A DNA stretch of 64,000 nucleotides from Alphaproteobacteria bacterium (lineage in GTDB: Bacteria > Pseudomonadota > Alphaproteobacteria > Micavibrionales > Micavibrionaceae), in NCBI GenBank assembly GCA_016699735.1, contig CP065008.1:2480001-2544000 (forward strand), read 5' to 3'. A program made the position numbers and the translations under genes. Each line of letters opens with the position of its first letter. Positions within the stretch are counted from its first letter, which is position 1. The notes under the pieces were generated by a model. That model was not told where the DNA came from. It made no database searches and was given only the letters and a program-made list of their open reading frames with translations. Shown piece after piece: positions 16,304 to 25,200 of the stretch.

Positions 16304-17281
16304 ATGCCCAACGCCCTTCTTTATGCCCTCACCGTCCTGATCTGGGGATCGACGTGGTTCGCCGTCTCCTTCCAGATCGGCACCGTCCACCCGCTGCTCT
16401 CGGTCTGCTACCGTTTTACGGCAGCGGCTCTGACCCTCTTTATCTTTCTGGTCATAACCGGAAGACTCAGGAACGCCCGCTTCACCGTAAGACAACACGC
16501 CTTCATCGCGCTGCAGGGGCTGTTCCTCTTTTGCCTGAATTTCTGGCTGTTTTATCAGGGCACGGCCTACCTCACCACGGGACTGGTCTCGGTGGTCTTC
16601 TCCTCCATGAGCCTTCTGAACACGCTCAATCAGGCCTTGTTCTTCGGCATCCCCTTCAACAGGAAAGTGATCGTGGGCAGCATAATCGGACTGACGGGGA
16701 TCATCCTCGTCTTCTGGCCGGAGATTGACTCCCTGAGCCTGAAGGAGGGCAAGATCATCGGCATCGCCCTCTGCCTCGCCGGATCGTACAGCGCCTCGCT
16801 AGGCAACATGGTCTCCCTGCGGAATACCCGCAGCGGTATCCCCGTCATCGAGGGCAACGCCATGGGCATGGTCTACGGCGCGGCCTATTCCTTTATTCTG
16901 GCCTTGCTCGCGGGCGCACCTCTGACCTTTGCGTTCACCCCCTCCTATATCATATCTCTGCTATACCTGTCGGTCTTCGGCTCGGCAGTCGCCTTTGGCT
17001 GCTATCTCACGCTGGTCCACAGGATCGGCGCAGACAAGGCCGCTTACGCCACCATCCTTTTCCCCATCGTCGCCCTCACCATCTCGACCTTTTTCGAAGG
17101 CTACGTCTGGACTCCCGGCGCTCTCGCCGGAATTGCTCTCATATTGTTTGGAAACGTCATCACGCTGGCCAACCGCGAGAACCTTCTGCAATGGCGCCCG
17201 CGCCGCGCCCGCGAAATCATTCGAACAGGATCCGCCTCAGAATCCCCGGAGTCAGAACCGACAGCGGATTCGCCGAAATGA
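16304..17281 (+). CDS. EamA/DMT-family transporter
   Basis: 325 residues with about ten hydrophobic helices arranged as two EamA repeats: IWGSTWFAVSFQIG at the start of the first and GNAMGMVYGAAYSF near the start of the second, with GLTGIILVFWPE closing the first. Such carriers move metabolites or amino acids across the inner membrane; the substrate is not predictable. Starts two bases after the ligase-like gene. Its 3' end runs 65 bases into the convergent AsmA-like gene. Confidence 0.82.
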   Translation: MPNALLYALTVLIWGSTWFAVSFQIGTVHPLLSVCYRFTAAALTLFIFLVITGRLRNARFTVRQHAFIALQGLFLFCLNFWLFYQGTAYLTTGLVSVVFSSMSLLNTLNQALFFGIPFNRKVIVGSIIGLTGIILVFWPEIDSLSLKEGKIIGIALCLAGSYSASLGNMVSLRNTRSGIPVIEGNAMGMVYGAAYSFILALLAGAPLTFAFTPSYIISLLYLSVFGSAVAFGCYLTLVHRIGADKAAYATILFPIVALTISTFFEGYVWTPGALAGIALILFGNVITLANRENLLQWRPRRAREIIRTGSASESPESEPTADSPK

Positions 17282-20200
17282 CCGGATCCGCCATCTTGCC
17301 CTTGATGCTGTAGGTCGCGGCAAACAGGCTGCCCGACCCGCCCGTAATGATATCCCCCACCAGCGGGATTTTCCCGATAATCTCGTTAATCCCCGAAAGC
17401 GGGATCAGCGTCCCGGACACATCGACGGTCAGTTCCGCATTGTCGAACTTCCCATCGAACGTCAGCCCCAGCGTATTTCCGGACGTGCGCCCCTCCCGCA
17501 ATTCCAGAAGACTGCCCTTTGTTCGGTAATACCAGTTGAACTCGGTCTCCAGGCGCGTGAACGCGAGCCCGTCATCCTTCAAAACTTCCATCAGACCGGG
17601 AAGCGAAAGGATGCTTAAAAGCTTGGTCATCGCCGGCGCCTTGTCCACCACGAAATCCCTGATCTCGGCCGTTCCCTTGAAATTGCGGTCGCGGACACTT
17701 TTCACCGGCTCCCCCGACACCGTCATGGTGCCGCCGCGCATCCCGTTATAGAGATTGAAGGCCTTGAGGAACGCCCCGGCATCGGTGATCTCCATGAAAA
17801 ATTTGCGCCTGCCCGCCTTGTCGGGCTTGAAACGGAGGTAGATATCGCCCTTCCCGGTCTTGGCGTCCATTTCCAACTGGTTGAAACGCCCCTCGGCATC
17901 GATATCCATGTAAAGCTTGGTATCGCTGATGGTCTGCTTGTCCGCCGTCCGCATTTTCGCCGCCGAAGCGGAAATGATGGTCGGCGGATCGGTGTAGACC
18001 GCCTTCACCTCCTCGGCATCCAGAAAAGGCCGCGCATCCAGGAAAGCCGCATCGAAGATCACCTTATAGAGTCCCTTGGAATCGACCGTAAAATCAAGCT
18101 TCGCGTCCGTCTCATCCAGCGTGAACCGCTTGAGCGCCCCGCCGCTCAACGCCGTATTCTTGCCCTTGCCGCTGAAATCCAGCCGCGTATTCTCCAGCGT
18201 AAAGCGCGGCGCCTTCCCGCTCAGGCCTTTGATTTCCTGTAGATCGTCGTCCTTGAAGACCGCCTTAAATTCGGTTGAGCCTTTTTCCCCCGCTTCTTTC
18301 TCGTAATCGAACGGCTCAATAAAAAACCTTGCTTGCGTCAGATCGGCGGTGACATCGGCAACCCCGCTGCCGTCATTCTGCGTAACATAGGATAGATCGA
18401 CGGGAACGGTTCCTTCGAGGAAAAAATCCAGTACAATGCCCAACTCCTTCCGCAAATTCGGATCGACGCTAAGCTTCGCGGTCGCCTTCGATTTATGAGG
18501 CTTCCCCTCGCTGGAGAGATATTCTTCCCACGTGAAGTCAATATCCCGGTTATAAAGCTCCGCTTTTCCGCCAGCGGAGACTTTCTTGTCCTCAAGCGTG
18601 AAATCCAGCGCGGGACCGGACAAGTCCAACTGCCTTACCACATCGGGCAGGACGTAATCCTTGAGCGTGCCTTTCGCCGTAATCACCATTTCATCCATCA
18701 ACACGGGCTTGCTGGTATCGAAGCCCAGAAACAGATCAATCGCGGCATCGCCCTTCACATTCTTGAGATCGATTTTTTTCTTTTTCTGCAGGTCGATCGG
18801 CTCGTTGGACATATAGGAGATCACCTCCTGCAACGGCCCCTCAATATGCGTGGAAATTTCGGCCGACCCCTTCCCTACCGCCACGACTTCGCCCAGAAGA
18901 AGCGTCCCTTCGCTGACATCAAGAGCGCCGATTTTTCCTTCTTCGATTGTCGCCGTGAGCGTATCGGCCTTCAGATCAAAACGGCCCGTTCCCTTGGATT
19001 GCGTGATAGGAAAAAGCGGAGCGCGGTAATCGACCGAAAGATTTTCATAGGAATATTCAGCTTCGACCTGATCCACCCCGATATCCCATCCGCCCGCCGA
19101 CGCTTCCTCCGGCGGCTCGGGCGGCGCCCCCAGAAACGGCCCGAAAAGCTCATCCGAAAGCTTGAGTGCACGGATCTGCGCCTTTGCCCGGAGATCGCGG
19201 AATGTCCCCTCCGACATCCGCTGCACGATCCATTTTTCGCTGTTATCTCCGCGCAGGAATTCCGGCCACAGCGGATCGATGGAGGAATGTTTGAGTTCGT
19301 CGATGGAAAGACGCACTTCGCCGGTCACAGACCGGAAGTTTTTGTTCACAAGGTCGGCCTCCGCCTTGAAGGTCACATCCCGCAGCGTCACCTGCGTTTT
19401 GCGGACTTCGAATTTTCCGGTAGACTGCACATAAACGGCGCTCAGACTCAGATTTTTATAGGGAACGGAAGTCTTCGTGACCTCGGGATGATAAAGGCTC
19501 CCCTCCTTGGAAAAAATTTTGAAGATAAAATGCTTGGGCTGAAAATCGGTACCGAACGAAGTATGCACCAGCGCATTCATCACGGCGTCCTGATCCCTCA
19601 GGATATCCAGAGACGGCAACTTTCCCGCCAATATCATGGAATCAAGATTGCGGATATCGGCCAGCAGATTGAACTTGGCTTGCCTTCGGTCGTAATTCAG
19701 GAGAAGACCGAAGCTTGAAGGCTGGCCGCGGACGGGGGGCAGATCGATGGTCATATCGGCCTTGAGGCCATAATCGGCACGGGACAGGGAAACGTCGAAA
19801 TCCGGCAGAAACCACGACAGCCCGATAATGTGATCCTCGATCATCAGCCGCGCCTCTTGAACCTTGAGGCTCCGTAGCCGCGAAAGCGGATGCCCCGTCG
19901 GCGTCTTCTGATCCGGCTGCGAAAGCGCATCGAGAATATGCTTAATCACATCATTCTGATCGGTGCTGTCATCGGCGGAAACATCGCCCAGCCCGATATC
20001 GATGCGCCCGTCCGCCGTCCGCGTGAGCCTGAGCTGCGGCTGCTTGATCAAAACCGTCTTGGGCATCACCCGCCCGTAAACAAGCCCCGTTTTGGAAACC
20101 GTCAGCGAGACCTCGTTGACTGAAAGGATAACCTTGTTGTCCTTGTTAAGGATTTTTCCGCCCTTCATCACCAGATTGACCGCATCCTTGAAATCCGGCC

Positions 20201-20420
20201 AGTAAAGGAAAACCTGATCCATCGCCAGATGATTACCCGTGTCGGGATCGTAAAGCGCCTGCTCGATATAGGCCTTGGCGAATCCGATCTCCAGCGGGCT
20301 GCTGGAAATCCGCATCATGAGCAGCGCAGCCGCTACCACCGCAAAAAATAAAAACAGCAGCGTGAAGATAAACGCAAATCGGCCGATGCGGGAAACGGCT
20401 TTGACGCTTTTGCGGACCAC
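17217..20420 (-). CDS. Large AsmA/YhdP-like envelope protein
   Basis: About 1,067 residues: a single N-terminal membrane helix (FAFIFTLLFLFFAVVAAALL) followed by a very long beta-rich periplasmic region, with an AsmA-like C-terminal module (ETEFNWYYRTKGSLLELREG near 960; ILRRILF at the end). YhdP/AsmA proteins form bridge-like structures for phospholipid transport between the two membranes; that role is inferred from the family. No ATG is available: GTG at 20420 has a GGAG site seven bases upstream and is preferred to TTG at 20459. Divergent from bcp; convergent overlap of 65 bases with the EamA gene. Confidence 0.8.
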   Translation of the reverse strand: MVRKSVKAVSRIGRFAFIFTLLFLFFAVVAAALLMMRISSSPLEIGFAKAYIEQALYDPDTGNHLAMDQVFLYWPDFKDAVNLVMKGGKILNKDNKVILSVNEVSLTVSKTGLVYGRVMPKTVLIKQPQLRLTRTADGRIDIGLGDVSADDSTDQNDVIKHILDALSQPDQKTPTGHPLSRLRSLKVQEARLMIEDHIIGLSWFLPDFDVSLSRADYGLKADMTIDLPPVRGQPSSFGLLLNYDRRQAKFNLLADIRNLDSMILAGKLPSLDILRDQDAVMNALVHTSFGTDFQPKHFIFKIFSKEGSLYHPEVTKTSVPYKNLSLSAVYVQSTGKFEVRKTQVTLRDVTFKAEADLVNKNFRSVTGEVRLSIDELKHSSIDPLWPEFLRGDNSEKWIVQRMSEGTFRDLRAKAQIRALKLSDELFGPFLGAPPEPPEEASAGGWDIGVDQVEAEYSYENLSVDYRAPLFPITQSKGTGRFDLKADTLTATIEEGKIGALDVSEGTLLLGEVVAVGKGSAEISTHIEGPLQEVISYMSNEPIDLQKKKKIDLKNVKGDAAIDLFLGFDTSKPVLMDEMVITAKGTLKDYVLPDVVRQLDLSGPALDFTLEDKKVSAGGKAELYNRDIDFTWEEYLSSEGKPHKSKATAKLSVDPNLRKELGIVLDFFLEGTVPVDLSYVTQNDGSGVADVTADLTQARFFIEPFDYEKEAGEKGSTEFKAVFKDDDLQEIKGLSGKAPRFTLENTRLDFSGKGKNTALSGGALKRFTLDETDAKLDFTVDSKGLYKVIFDAAFLDARPFLDAEEVKAVYTDPPTIISASAAKMRTADKQTISDTKLYMDIDAEGRFNQLEMDAKTGKGDIYLRFKPDKAGRRKFFMEITDAGAFLKAFNLYNGMRGGTMTVSGEPVKSVRDRNFKGTAEIRDFVVDKAPAMTKLLSILSLPGLMEVLKDDGLAFTRLETEFNWYYRTKGSLLELREGRTSGNTLGLTFDGKFDNAELTVDVSGTLIPLSGINEIIGKIPLVGDIITGGSGSLFAATYSIKGKMADPVISANPLSVLTPGILRRILFE

Positions 20421-20520
20421 GGGAAGGCTCCGGTCAGAGGGAACTGAATCAAAAAACAACTATTACAGGACAGGCTCCGCTTTGACCATGCTCAAGTCAA
20501 TGCCAAAACGGATTCCGTTC

Positions 20521-20549
20521 TTGATCGCTGCACTGCAAAAATTGTATAA
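20521..20549 (+). promoter_or_regulatory. Candidate bcp promoter
   Basis: TTGATC (20521-20526) and GTATAA (20544-20549) are 17 bases apart, about 32 bases before the bcp ATG. An AGGAGA ribosome-binding site follows at about 20570. Confidence 0.45.
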
Positions 20550-20580
20550 AGAAAGGGCCATATGAATACAGGAGAATGCC

Positions 20581-21060
20581 ATGACAGAATTAATGCCGGG
20601 CACCTTTGCACCTGACTTTACTCTCCCGACAGACAACGGCGGAGAAATCACCCTTTCAAGTCTGCGCGGCCGCAAGGTCGTGCTCTTCTTCTACCCGAAG
20701 GACGATACGCCGGGATGCACCGCCGAAGCCTGTGAATTCCGTGACCGTATGGCAGAATTCGAAGCCGCGGGCGTGAAAGTCATCGGCCTCTCGAAATGCA
20801 GCCCCAGAAAACATGACCGCTTCAAAAGCAAGTACAAGCTCAATTTCCCTCTGGCCTCTGACGAAACCGGCCATGTCTGCGAAAAATACGGCGTCATACA
20901 GGAGAAAGCCATGTTCGGCCGCAAATACATGGGCATCGAACGCTCGACCTTTTTGATTGATGAACAGGGCCGCATTGAGCAAATCTGGCGCAACGTGTCG
21001 GTCCCCGGACACGTCGAGGCCGTAAGGTCCGCCCTGACCGCCAACCGCATCGCCGCCTGA
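20581..21060 (+). CDS. bcp: Thioredoxin-dependent thiol peroxidase (peroxiredoxin Q)
   Basis: 159-residue peroxiredoxin of the Bcp/PrxQ class. FYPKDDTPGCTAEACEFRD holds the peroxidatic Cys near residue 45; the resolving Cys expected five residues later is present (CTAEAC). STFLIDEQGRI is the usual C-terminal block. Reduces peroxides with thioredoxin in the cytoplasm. Complete, with good ribosome-binding site AGGAGA. Confidence 0.92.
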   Translation: MTELMPGTFAPDFTLPTDNGGEITLSSLRGRKVVLFFYPKDDTPGCTAEACEFRDRMAEFEAAGVKVIGLSKCSPRKHDRFKSKYKLNFPLASDETGHVCEKYGVIQEKAMFGRKYMGIERSTFLIDEQGRIEQIWRNVSVPGHVEAVRSALTANRIAA

Positions 21061-21067
21061 ACGAAAA

Positions 21068-21085
21068 ACGGGCCGCAAGGCCCGT
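21068..21085. terminator. Bidirectional terminator between bcp and the hydrolase gene
   Basis: ACGGGCC-GCAA-GGCCCGT, 7-bp perfect stem with a GNRA-type tetraloop. On the minus strand it is followed by TTTTTCG, so it terminates the hydrolase gene well; on the plus strand the U-rich tail is weaker. Confidence 0.7.
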
Positions 21086-21114
21086 CATCGCATTTATTTT
21101 AGATTTTCGGAAAA

Positions 21115-21789
21115 TCAGGCCGCTTCCGAGACCTTGACCTGCACAGGCATCCCGCCATTCGCCTTGTTCATATGATCATGAACATGGTCGATCAGCAGAT
21201 CGGTGCAGTCATGGAAGAAATGATTGGCGCCGGGAATGACGCGGTAATCGATTTTAACGCCCTTTTGCTGCCGGAGTCTGCCCACAAGGTCGGCCACGGA
21301 TGTTTCAGGAACCACATCATCACGGGAACCCTGCAAAACCAGCCCCGAAGTCGGGCACGGCGCAAGGAAAGTGAAATCTTCCGTGCTGGCGGGAGGAGCT
21401 ACCGAAATAAAACCCTTGATCTCGGGCCGACGCATCAGGAGCTGCATGGAAATCCACGCGCCGAACGAAAACCCCGCGACCCACACATAAGGCGCATTCG
21501 GGTTGATTTCCTGCATCCAGTCCAGAGCCGACGCCGCATCGGAAAGCTCGCCTTCCCCGCGGTCGAACACGCCCTGCGAACGCCCGACGCCCCGAAAGTT
21601 AAACCGCAGCGTCGAAAACCCGCGGGCAACGCAGGCCTGAAAGATCGAATAAGTGATCTTGTTGTTCATGGTCCCGCCATGCTCGGGACTCGGGTGCAAC
21701 ACCAGAGCCAGCGGCGCATTCTTGATCTTGGAGTGTGAATAACGGCCTTCAAGGCGACCGGCTGGACCGTTCAGAATGACTTCAGGCAT
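21115..21789 (-). CDS. Alpha/beta hydrolase of the COG2945 type
   Basis: 224-residue alpha/beta-fold hydrolase. LVLHPSPEHGGTMNNKI (oxyanion region), RFNFRGVGRSQG, and the nucleophile elbow GFSFG (Ser near residue 103) match the COG2945 family. A C-terminal acid-His pair is represented by GSRDDVVP and GANHFFHDC. Physiological substrate unknown; probably a cytoplasmic esterase. ATG 21789 is used, with GAGG nine bases upstream. Confidence 0.8.
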   Translation of the reverse strand: MPEVILNGPAGRLEGRYSHSKIKNAPLALVLHPSPEHGGTMNNKITYSIFQACVARGFSTLRFNFRGVGRSQGVFDRGEGELSDAASALDWMQEINPNAPYVWVAGFSFGAWISMQLLMRRPEIKGFISVAPPASTEDFTFLAPCPTSGLVLQGSRDDVVPETSVADLVGRLRQQKGVKIDYRVIPGANHFFHDCTDLLIDHVHDHMNKANGGMPVQVKVSEAA

Positions 21790-21992
21790 CAATAAACCTC
21801 TTTTATTTGCGGACCCGTTTCAGAACGCCTAGGTATTAAAAGCGCCGGACCCCGCGAAGTGGCTACGTTTCCAAAATACCGATGGAAACCAGTTGATATT
21901 TCAACGGCATTGTATATTAAAGTGCAGGAATAAAGTCCACAAATTTATGACAAGTCATTGAAAAATAATGTGGATAAGGCGATTGTGAATTG

Positions 21993-23129
21993 ATGAAAAA
22001 GCCCCGAATCTACCTCGATTACAACGCCAGTGCCCCCTTGCGCCCCTGTGCCAATACCGCAATGCAGCAGGTTTTAGGGCATACCGAGGGGGCTTTGAAC
22101 GCCTCCGCCGTACACTTTTTCGGACGCGAGGGTCGCAGGATCATCGAAGAAGCGCGGCAGGCGGTCGCCGCGCTGGTCGGCGCACCGCCCGCGCAGGTCA
22201 TATTCAATTCCGGGGCCACCGAAGGCAACAATACAGTTATCCAGCACTTTTCCCGCGCTTATCCACAACAGCGCATCCTGGTTTCGGCCATCGAACACCC
22301 CAGCGTTTTGCAGGCCGCGCCGAATCTTGAACGTATCCCGGTCAGGTCCGACGGCACAATCGACCCGCAAGCGCTTGAAAGGATGATGACATCCGGCGGT
22401 GAAGTCGCGCTCGTCTCGGTGATGGCCGTCAACAACGAAACCGGAGCGATACAGGACGTTTCGCAGCTTTCGGCCATTGCAAGAAAACACGGCGCCTTCG
22501 TTCATTCCGATGCGGTGCAGGCCGCCGGAAGAATCCCCCTCAACCTGAGCGAAATGGGAATCGATTTCCTCACCCTCTCCGCGCACAAGATCGGCGGCCC
22601 GCAGGGTATAGGCGCGCTCATCCTCGGCCTCTGCGGCGAAACGCCGAAACTTCTCTTCGGAGGCGGACAGGAAAAAAGCGCCCGGGCCGGAACCGAAAAT
22701 GTCTGCGGGATCGCGGGCTTCGGCGCCGCGGCGAAGGAATCGCTTGAGCGGATGAACCACACTCAGGCGCTCGCCACATGGCGCGACAATCTGGAAAAGG
22801 AAATCCTTAAAATCGCGCCGGACGCCATTATCCATTCCAAAACCGTCAAGCGAGTCGCCAACACCTCTTTCTTCAGCCTCCCCGGCCTCTCCTCCGAAAC
22901 GCTGCTCATGGCGCTCGACCTCGAAGGCGTGGCGGTCAGCAACGGCTCCGCCTGCTCCAGCGGCCGCGTCGAACCCAGCCATGTGCTCAAAGCGATGGGC
23001 ATGGATGATAAAACCGCCGCCTCCGCCTTGCGTGTTTCGCTCGGCTGGGCTACGAAAGAGTCCGAGACCGCACAATTCATCGAAGCATTAAAAGCGGTTC
23101 TCGCCCGCATCAAAAAGAAAGACGCGTAA
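21993..23129 (+). CDS. Cysteine desulfurase
   Basis: 378-residue PLP enzyme of the NifS/IscS class. YLDYNASAPL at the start, SGATEGNN, HSDAVQAAGR, LSAHKIGGPQGIG (PLP-binding Lys) and SNGSACSSGRVEPSHVL (catalytic Cys on the mobile loop) are all intact. It releases sulfur from cysteine for Fe-S clusters or tRNA thiolation. A 2Fe-2S ferredoxin gene follows after three bases, and mnmA, which needs persulfide sulfur, is 2 kb downstream. Start ATG 21993 rather than the TTG just before it. Whether it is IscS or a group-II variant is not settled. Confidence 0.9.
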   Translation: MKKPRIYLDYNASAPLRPCANTAMQQVLGHTEGALNASAVHFFGREGRRIIEEARQAVAALVGAPPAQVIFNSGATEGNNTVIQHFSRAYPQQRILVSAIEHPSVLQAAPNLERIPVRSDGTIDPQALERMMTSGGEVALVSVMAVNNETGAIQDVSQLSAIARKHGAFVHSDAVQAAGRIPLNLSEMGIDFLTLSAHKIGGPQGIGALILGLCGETPKLLFGGGQEKSARAGTENVCGIAGFGAAAKESLERMNHTQALATWRDNLEKEILKIAPDAIIHSKTVKRVANTSFFSLPGLSSETLLMALDLEGVAVSNGSACSSGRVEPSHVLKAMGMDDKTAASALRVSLGWATKESETAQFIEALKAVLARIKKKDA

Positions 23130-23132
23130 ATC

Positions 23133-23471
23133 ATGCCCAAAATCACGGTCATCCAGAAAGACGGCTCCCCCAGAGACATCGACGCGCAGGAGGGCTGGTC
23201 CCTTATGGAGATCACCCGCGACGCCGATGTGCCGGAGATCGAGGGTGTCTGCGGCGGCTCCATGGCCTGCGCGACCTGTCACATGATCGTCCACCCCGAC
23301 TGGTACGCGAAGGTCGAAGCGCTGGATAACGAAAAAACCGCCGAGGAGAACGATATGCTCGACCTCGCGCATGATGTCTGCGACACCTCCCGCCTCGGCT
23401 GCCAGATCAGGATGAGCAAGGAATTGGACGGCCTCATCGTCGCCGTCCCCGGCGCGAAACGCGACTGGTAA
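23133..23471 (+). CDS. 2Fe-2S ferredoxin
   Basis: 112-residue adrenodoxin/Fdx-type ferredoxin. The cluster ligands are seen as CGGSMACATCH (three Cys, about residues 39-49) and a fourth Cys in RLGCQI near residue 90. Supplies electrons, probably to Fe-S cluster assembly, given that it immediately follows the cysteine desulfurase gene. Complete. Confidence 0.9.
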   Translation: MPKITVIQKDGSPRDIDAQEGWSLMEITRDADVPEIEGVCGGSMACATCHMIVHPDWYAKVEALDNEKTAEENDMLDLAHDVCDTSRLGCQIRMSKELDGLIVAVPGAKRDW

Positions 23472-23482
23472 GGGAGCCATAT

Positions 23483-23767
23483 ATGATTAAGCACATCGTC
23501 TTCTTCACCGCCAAAAATCCGAAGGATATCGACACGATCTTCACCGCGCTCAAGACTCTGGAAACCATCGAGGGCAACTGGACGATCAAGGTCAGCAGGA
23601 ATTTGAAAATCGACAAGATCGCCAACGAGATCGACGTGGTGGTCTATGGCGAATTCCCCGACGAAGCGGCGCTGGACCGCTACAAGGACGATCCCGTCTA
23701 CCATATGTCCACCAAGACCGTCCGGCCGTTGAGGGATAAGAGGTATGCGGTGGATGTGAAGGATTGA
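23483..23767 (+). CDS. Dabb (stress-responsive alpha/beta barrel) protein
   Basis: 94 residues beginning MIKHIVFFTAKN, with a HIV(F/L)F start and a late DPVYH segment that are typical of Dabb dimeric barrels. Function of most bacterial members is unknown. Eleven bases after the ferredoxin gene, so likely in the same operon. Its stop abuts the stop of the convergent secreted protein with no gap. Confidence 0.8.
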   Translation: MIKHIVFFTAKNPKDIDTIFTALKTLETIEGNWTIKVSRNLKIDKIANEIDVVVYGEFPDEAALDRYKDDPVYHMSTKTVRPLRDKRYAVDVKD

Positions 23768-24574
23768 TTACCTTAAGAATATCCTCTTGCACTCCATGGG
23801 AATAGAGTGATTAGGCGCAACCTCAAATTCCAAAGGGTCTCGATCTTCTTGCCTGCAAGAACCGTAATCTGGAATGTCTTTTTCGGGAAACTTAACTTTA
23901 AAAGTTTCTCTATAGATCCAATCCTGCTCTTTTTTAAAAATTGACGTATAAACCAAGCCGCACAAATCGCCTAGTGCTTCAGATTTAACCCATTGCTGCA
24001 AGTTTGTGGTTTTATCAGTAACCAGATCAAAAGTAACTTCATCATAATCTCTTCTTAAATAACAGGTTTTAGCATCCGCTTCTGTCAACCACTGATAGTT
24101 CTCATAGCTCCTTTTTCGGCAAAACTGGTCAAACGCCTCAATATAAGCAAAAGAAATATAACCATATTCCATCATAAGCTGATTGTGTTGCTCCTTATCA
24201 CTATCAGATAATTTCGAATAAAATTCTTTGATCGCTTCATTGCCCTTTCCGACAAGCGAGGCCTGCGCCATAAAAAACTCACAACGATGATCTGTCTTAG
24301 AGTCCAACTCGAAAAGTAACTTCTGAAAACCTGCTTCTCCTGATTTAAGCGGGTATAATGCGTTAGGATTAGCCTTCTTAATTTCCAGACGATCCTCGCT
24401 TATGCCACAGACGAGAGAGGTGCTCGTTTTTTTCTTACAGTCGTAATCAATGATCCTTAATATTTTTTCGTCAGAGTTGTAATAGGACAAAGTGCCAACG
24501 GTCGGCGCCTCCTGCGCGAAACAAACTGCAGGGGAGAAGACCAAAAGCAACAAAAGCAATCGGGTAAATTTCAT
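23768..24574 (-). CDS. Secreted protein of unknown function
   Basis: 268 residues with a signal peptide (MKFTRLLLLLLVFSPAVCFA, cleavage before QEAP). The mature protein has about nine Cys, spread out, suggesting disulfide bonding in the periplasm, and a Lys/Glu-rich helical middle. No family recognised. AT-rich in comparison with the ferredoxin operon and mnmA, as are several other unknown secreted proteins in this window. ATG at 24574 starts the signal peptide; an upstream GTG is less likely. Confidence 0.65.
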   Translation of the reverse strand: MKFTRLLLLLLVFSPAVCFAQEAPTVGTLSYYNSDEKILRIIDYDCKKKTSTSLVCGISEDRLEIKKANPNALYPLKSGEAGFQKLLFELDSKTDHRCEFFMAQASLVGKGNEAIKEFYSKLSDSDKEQHNQLMMEYGYISFAYIEAFDQFCRKRSYENYQWLTEADAKTCYLRRDYDEVTFDLVTDKTTNLQQWVKSEALGDLCGLVYTSIFKKEQDWIYRETFKVKFPEKDIPDYGSCRQEDRDPLEFEVAPNHSIPMECKRIFLR

Positions 24575-24647
24575 CAAGATCACAGAGTTTGGGCGTAGAG
24601 TGTAAATTCTACACCACGGGAAGGAAGAGAAAAACTCTTTTGAAAAC

Positions 24648-24998
24648 CTACGTCAGCACCGGCACATAGGCCGAGACAAAATCGTTCAGCCGTTCACCGA
24701 AGCGCGTCACACGCAGGGCGCGGATTTCCTCCGGGTCGATCCCCGCCCCCAGCAAAGCGGGCGAATGAAGGTCAAGCCCGCCAGCTTTAAGAATCCTGTC
24801 GATCTGCCGCGCCGCCTCAAGATCGTGCGCCCGCGTATCCACGCGGTGCGCCTCGGCCAGCAATTCGCGGATACGCCGCAGGCTACCCTCCCGATCCGCG
24901 GCGTCAGGTAAAGCTTCCCCCACGGACGGATCGGTAAAACGCTCGGCCAGACCCGAGGAACCCGTGCCATGAAGATGATAGTGTGGAAAATGCGTCAT
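24648..24998 (-). CDS. Small protein of unknown function
   Basis: 116 residues from ATG 24998 (MTHFPHYHLHGTG). It has a His-rich N-terminus, a helical RRIRELLAEAHRVDTRAHDLEAA stretch in two parts and a helical C-terminal half. No signal peptide and no family recognised. GC-rich codon use like the housekeeping genes. A longer start at 25040 exists but adds an unlikely hydrophobic leader. Confidence 0.55.
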   Translation of the reverse strand: MTHFPHYHLHGTGSSGLAERFTDPSVGEALPDAADREGSLRRIRELLAEAHRVDTRAHDLEAARQIDRILKAGGLDLHSPALLGAGIDPEEIRALRVTRFGERLNDFVSAYVPVLT

Positions 24999-25200
24999 TC
25001 CCGGCCCCCACAGCCAAAAAATCCAGATAAAAATCCCCAAGGGATAATTCTATTATATGTTAAATAAGAATTCTGTCAAATGATATTATTGAATGAAATA
25101 AGTATCTTAAGCCAATTTTAAGTCTTTTGTTGCACGGAGCAAAAACCCGCCCCGCCGCCCAAACTTGCCTTCGGAAATCAAAGCCCGTACAGTCCGGCCC

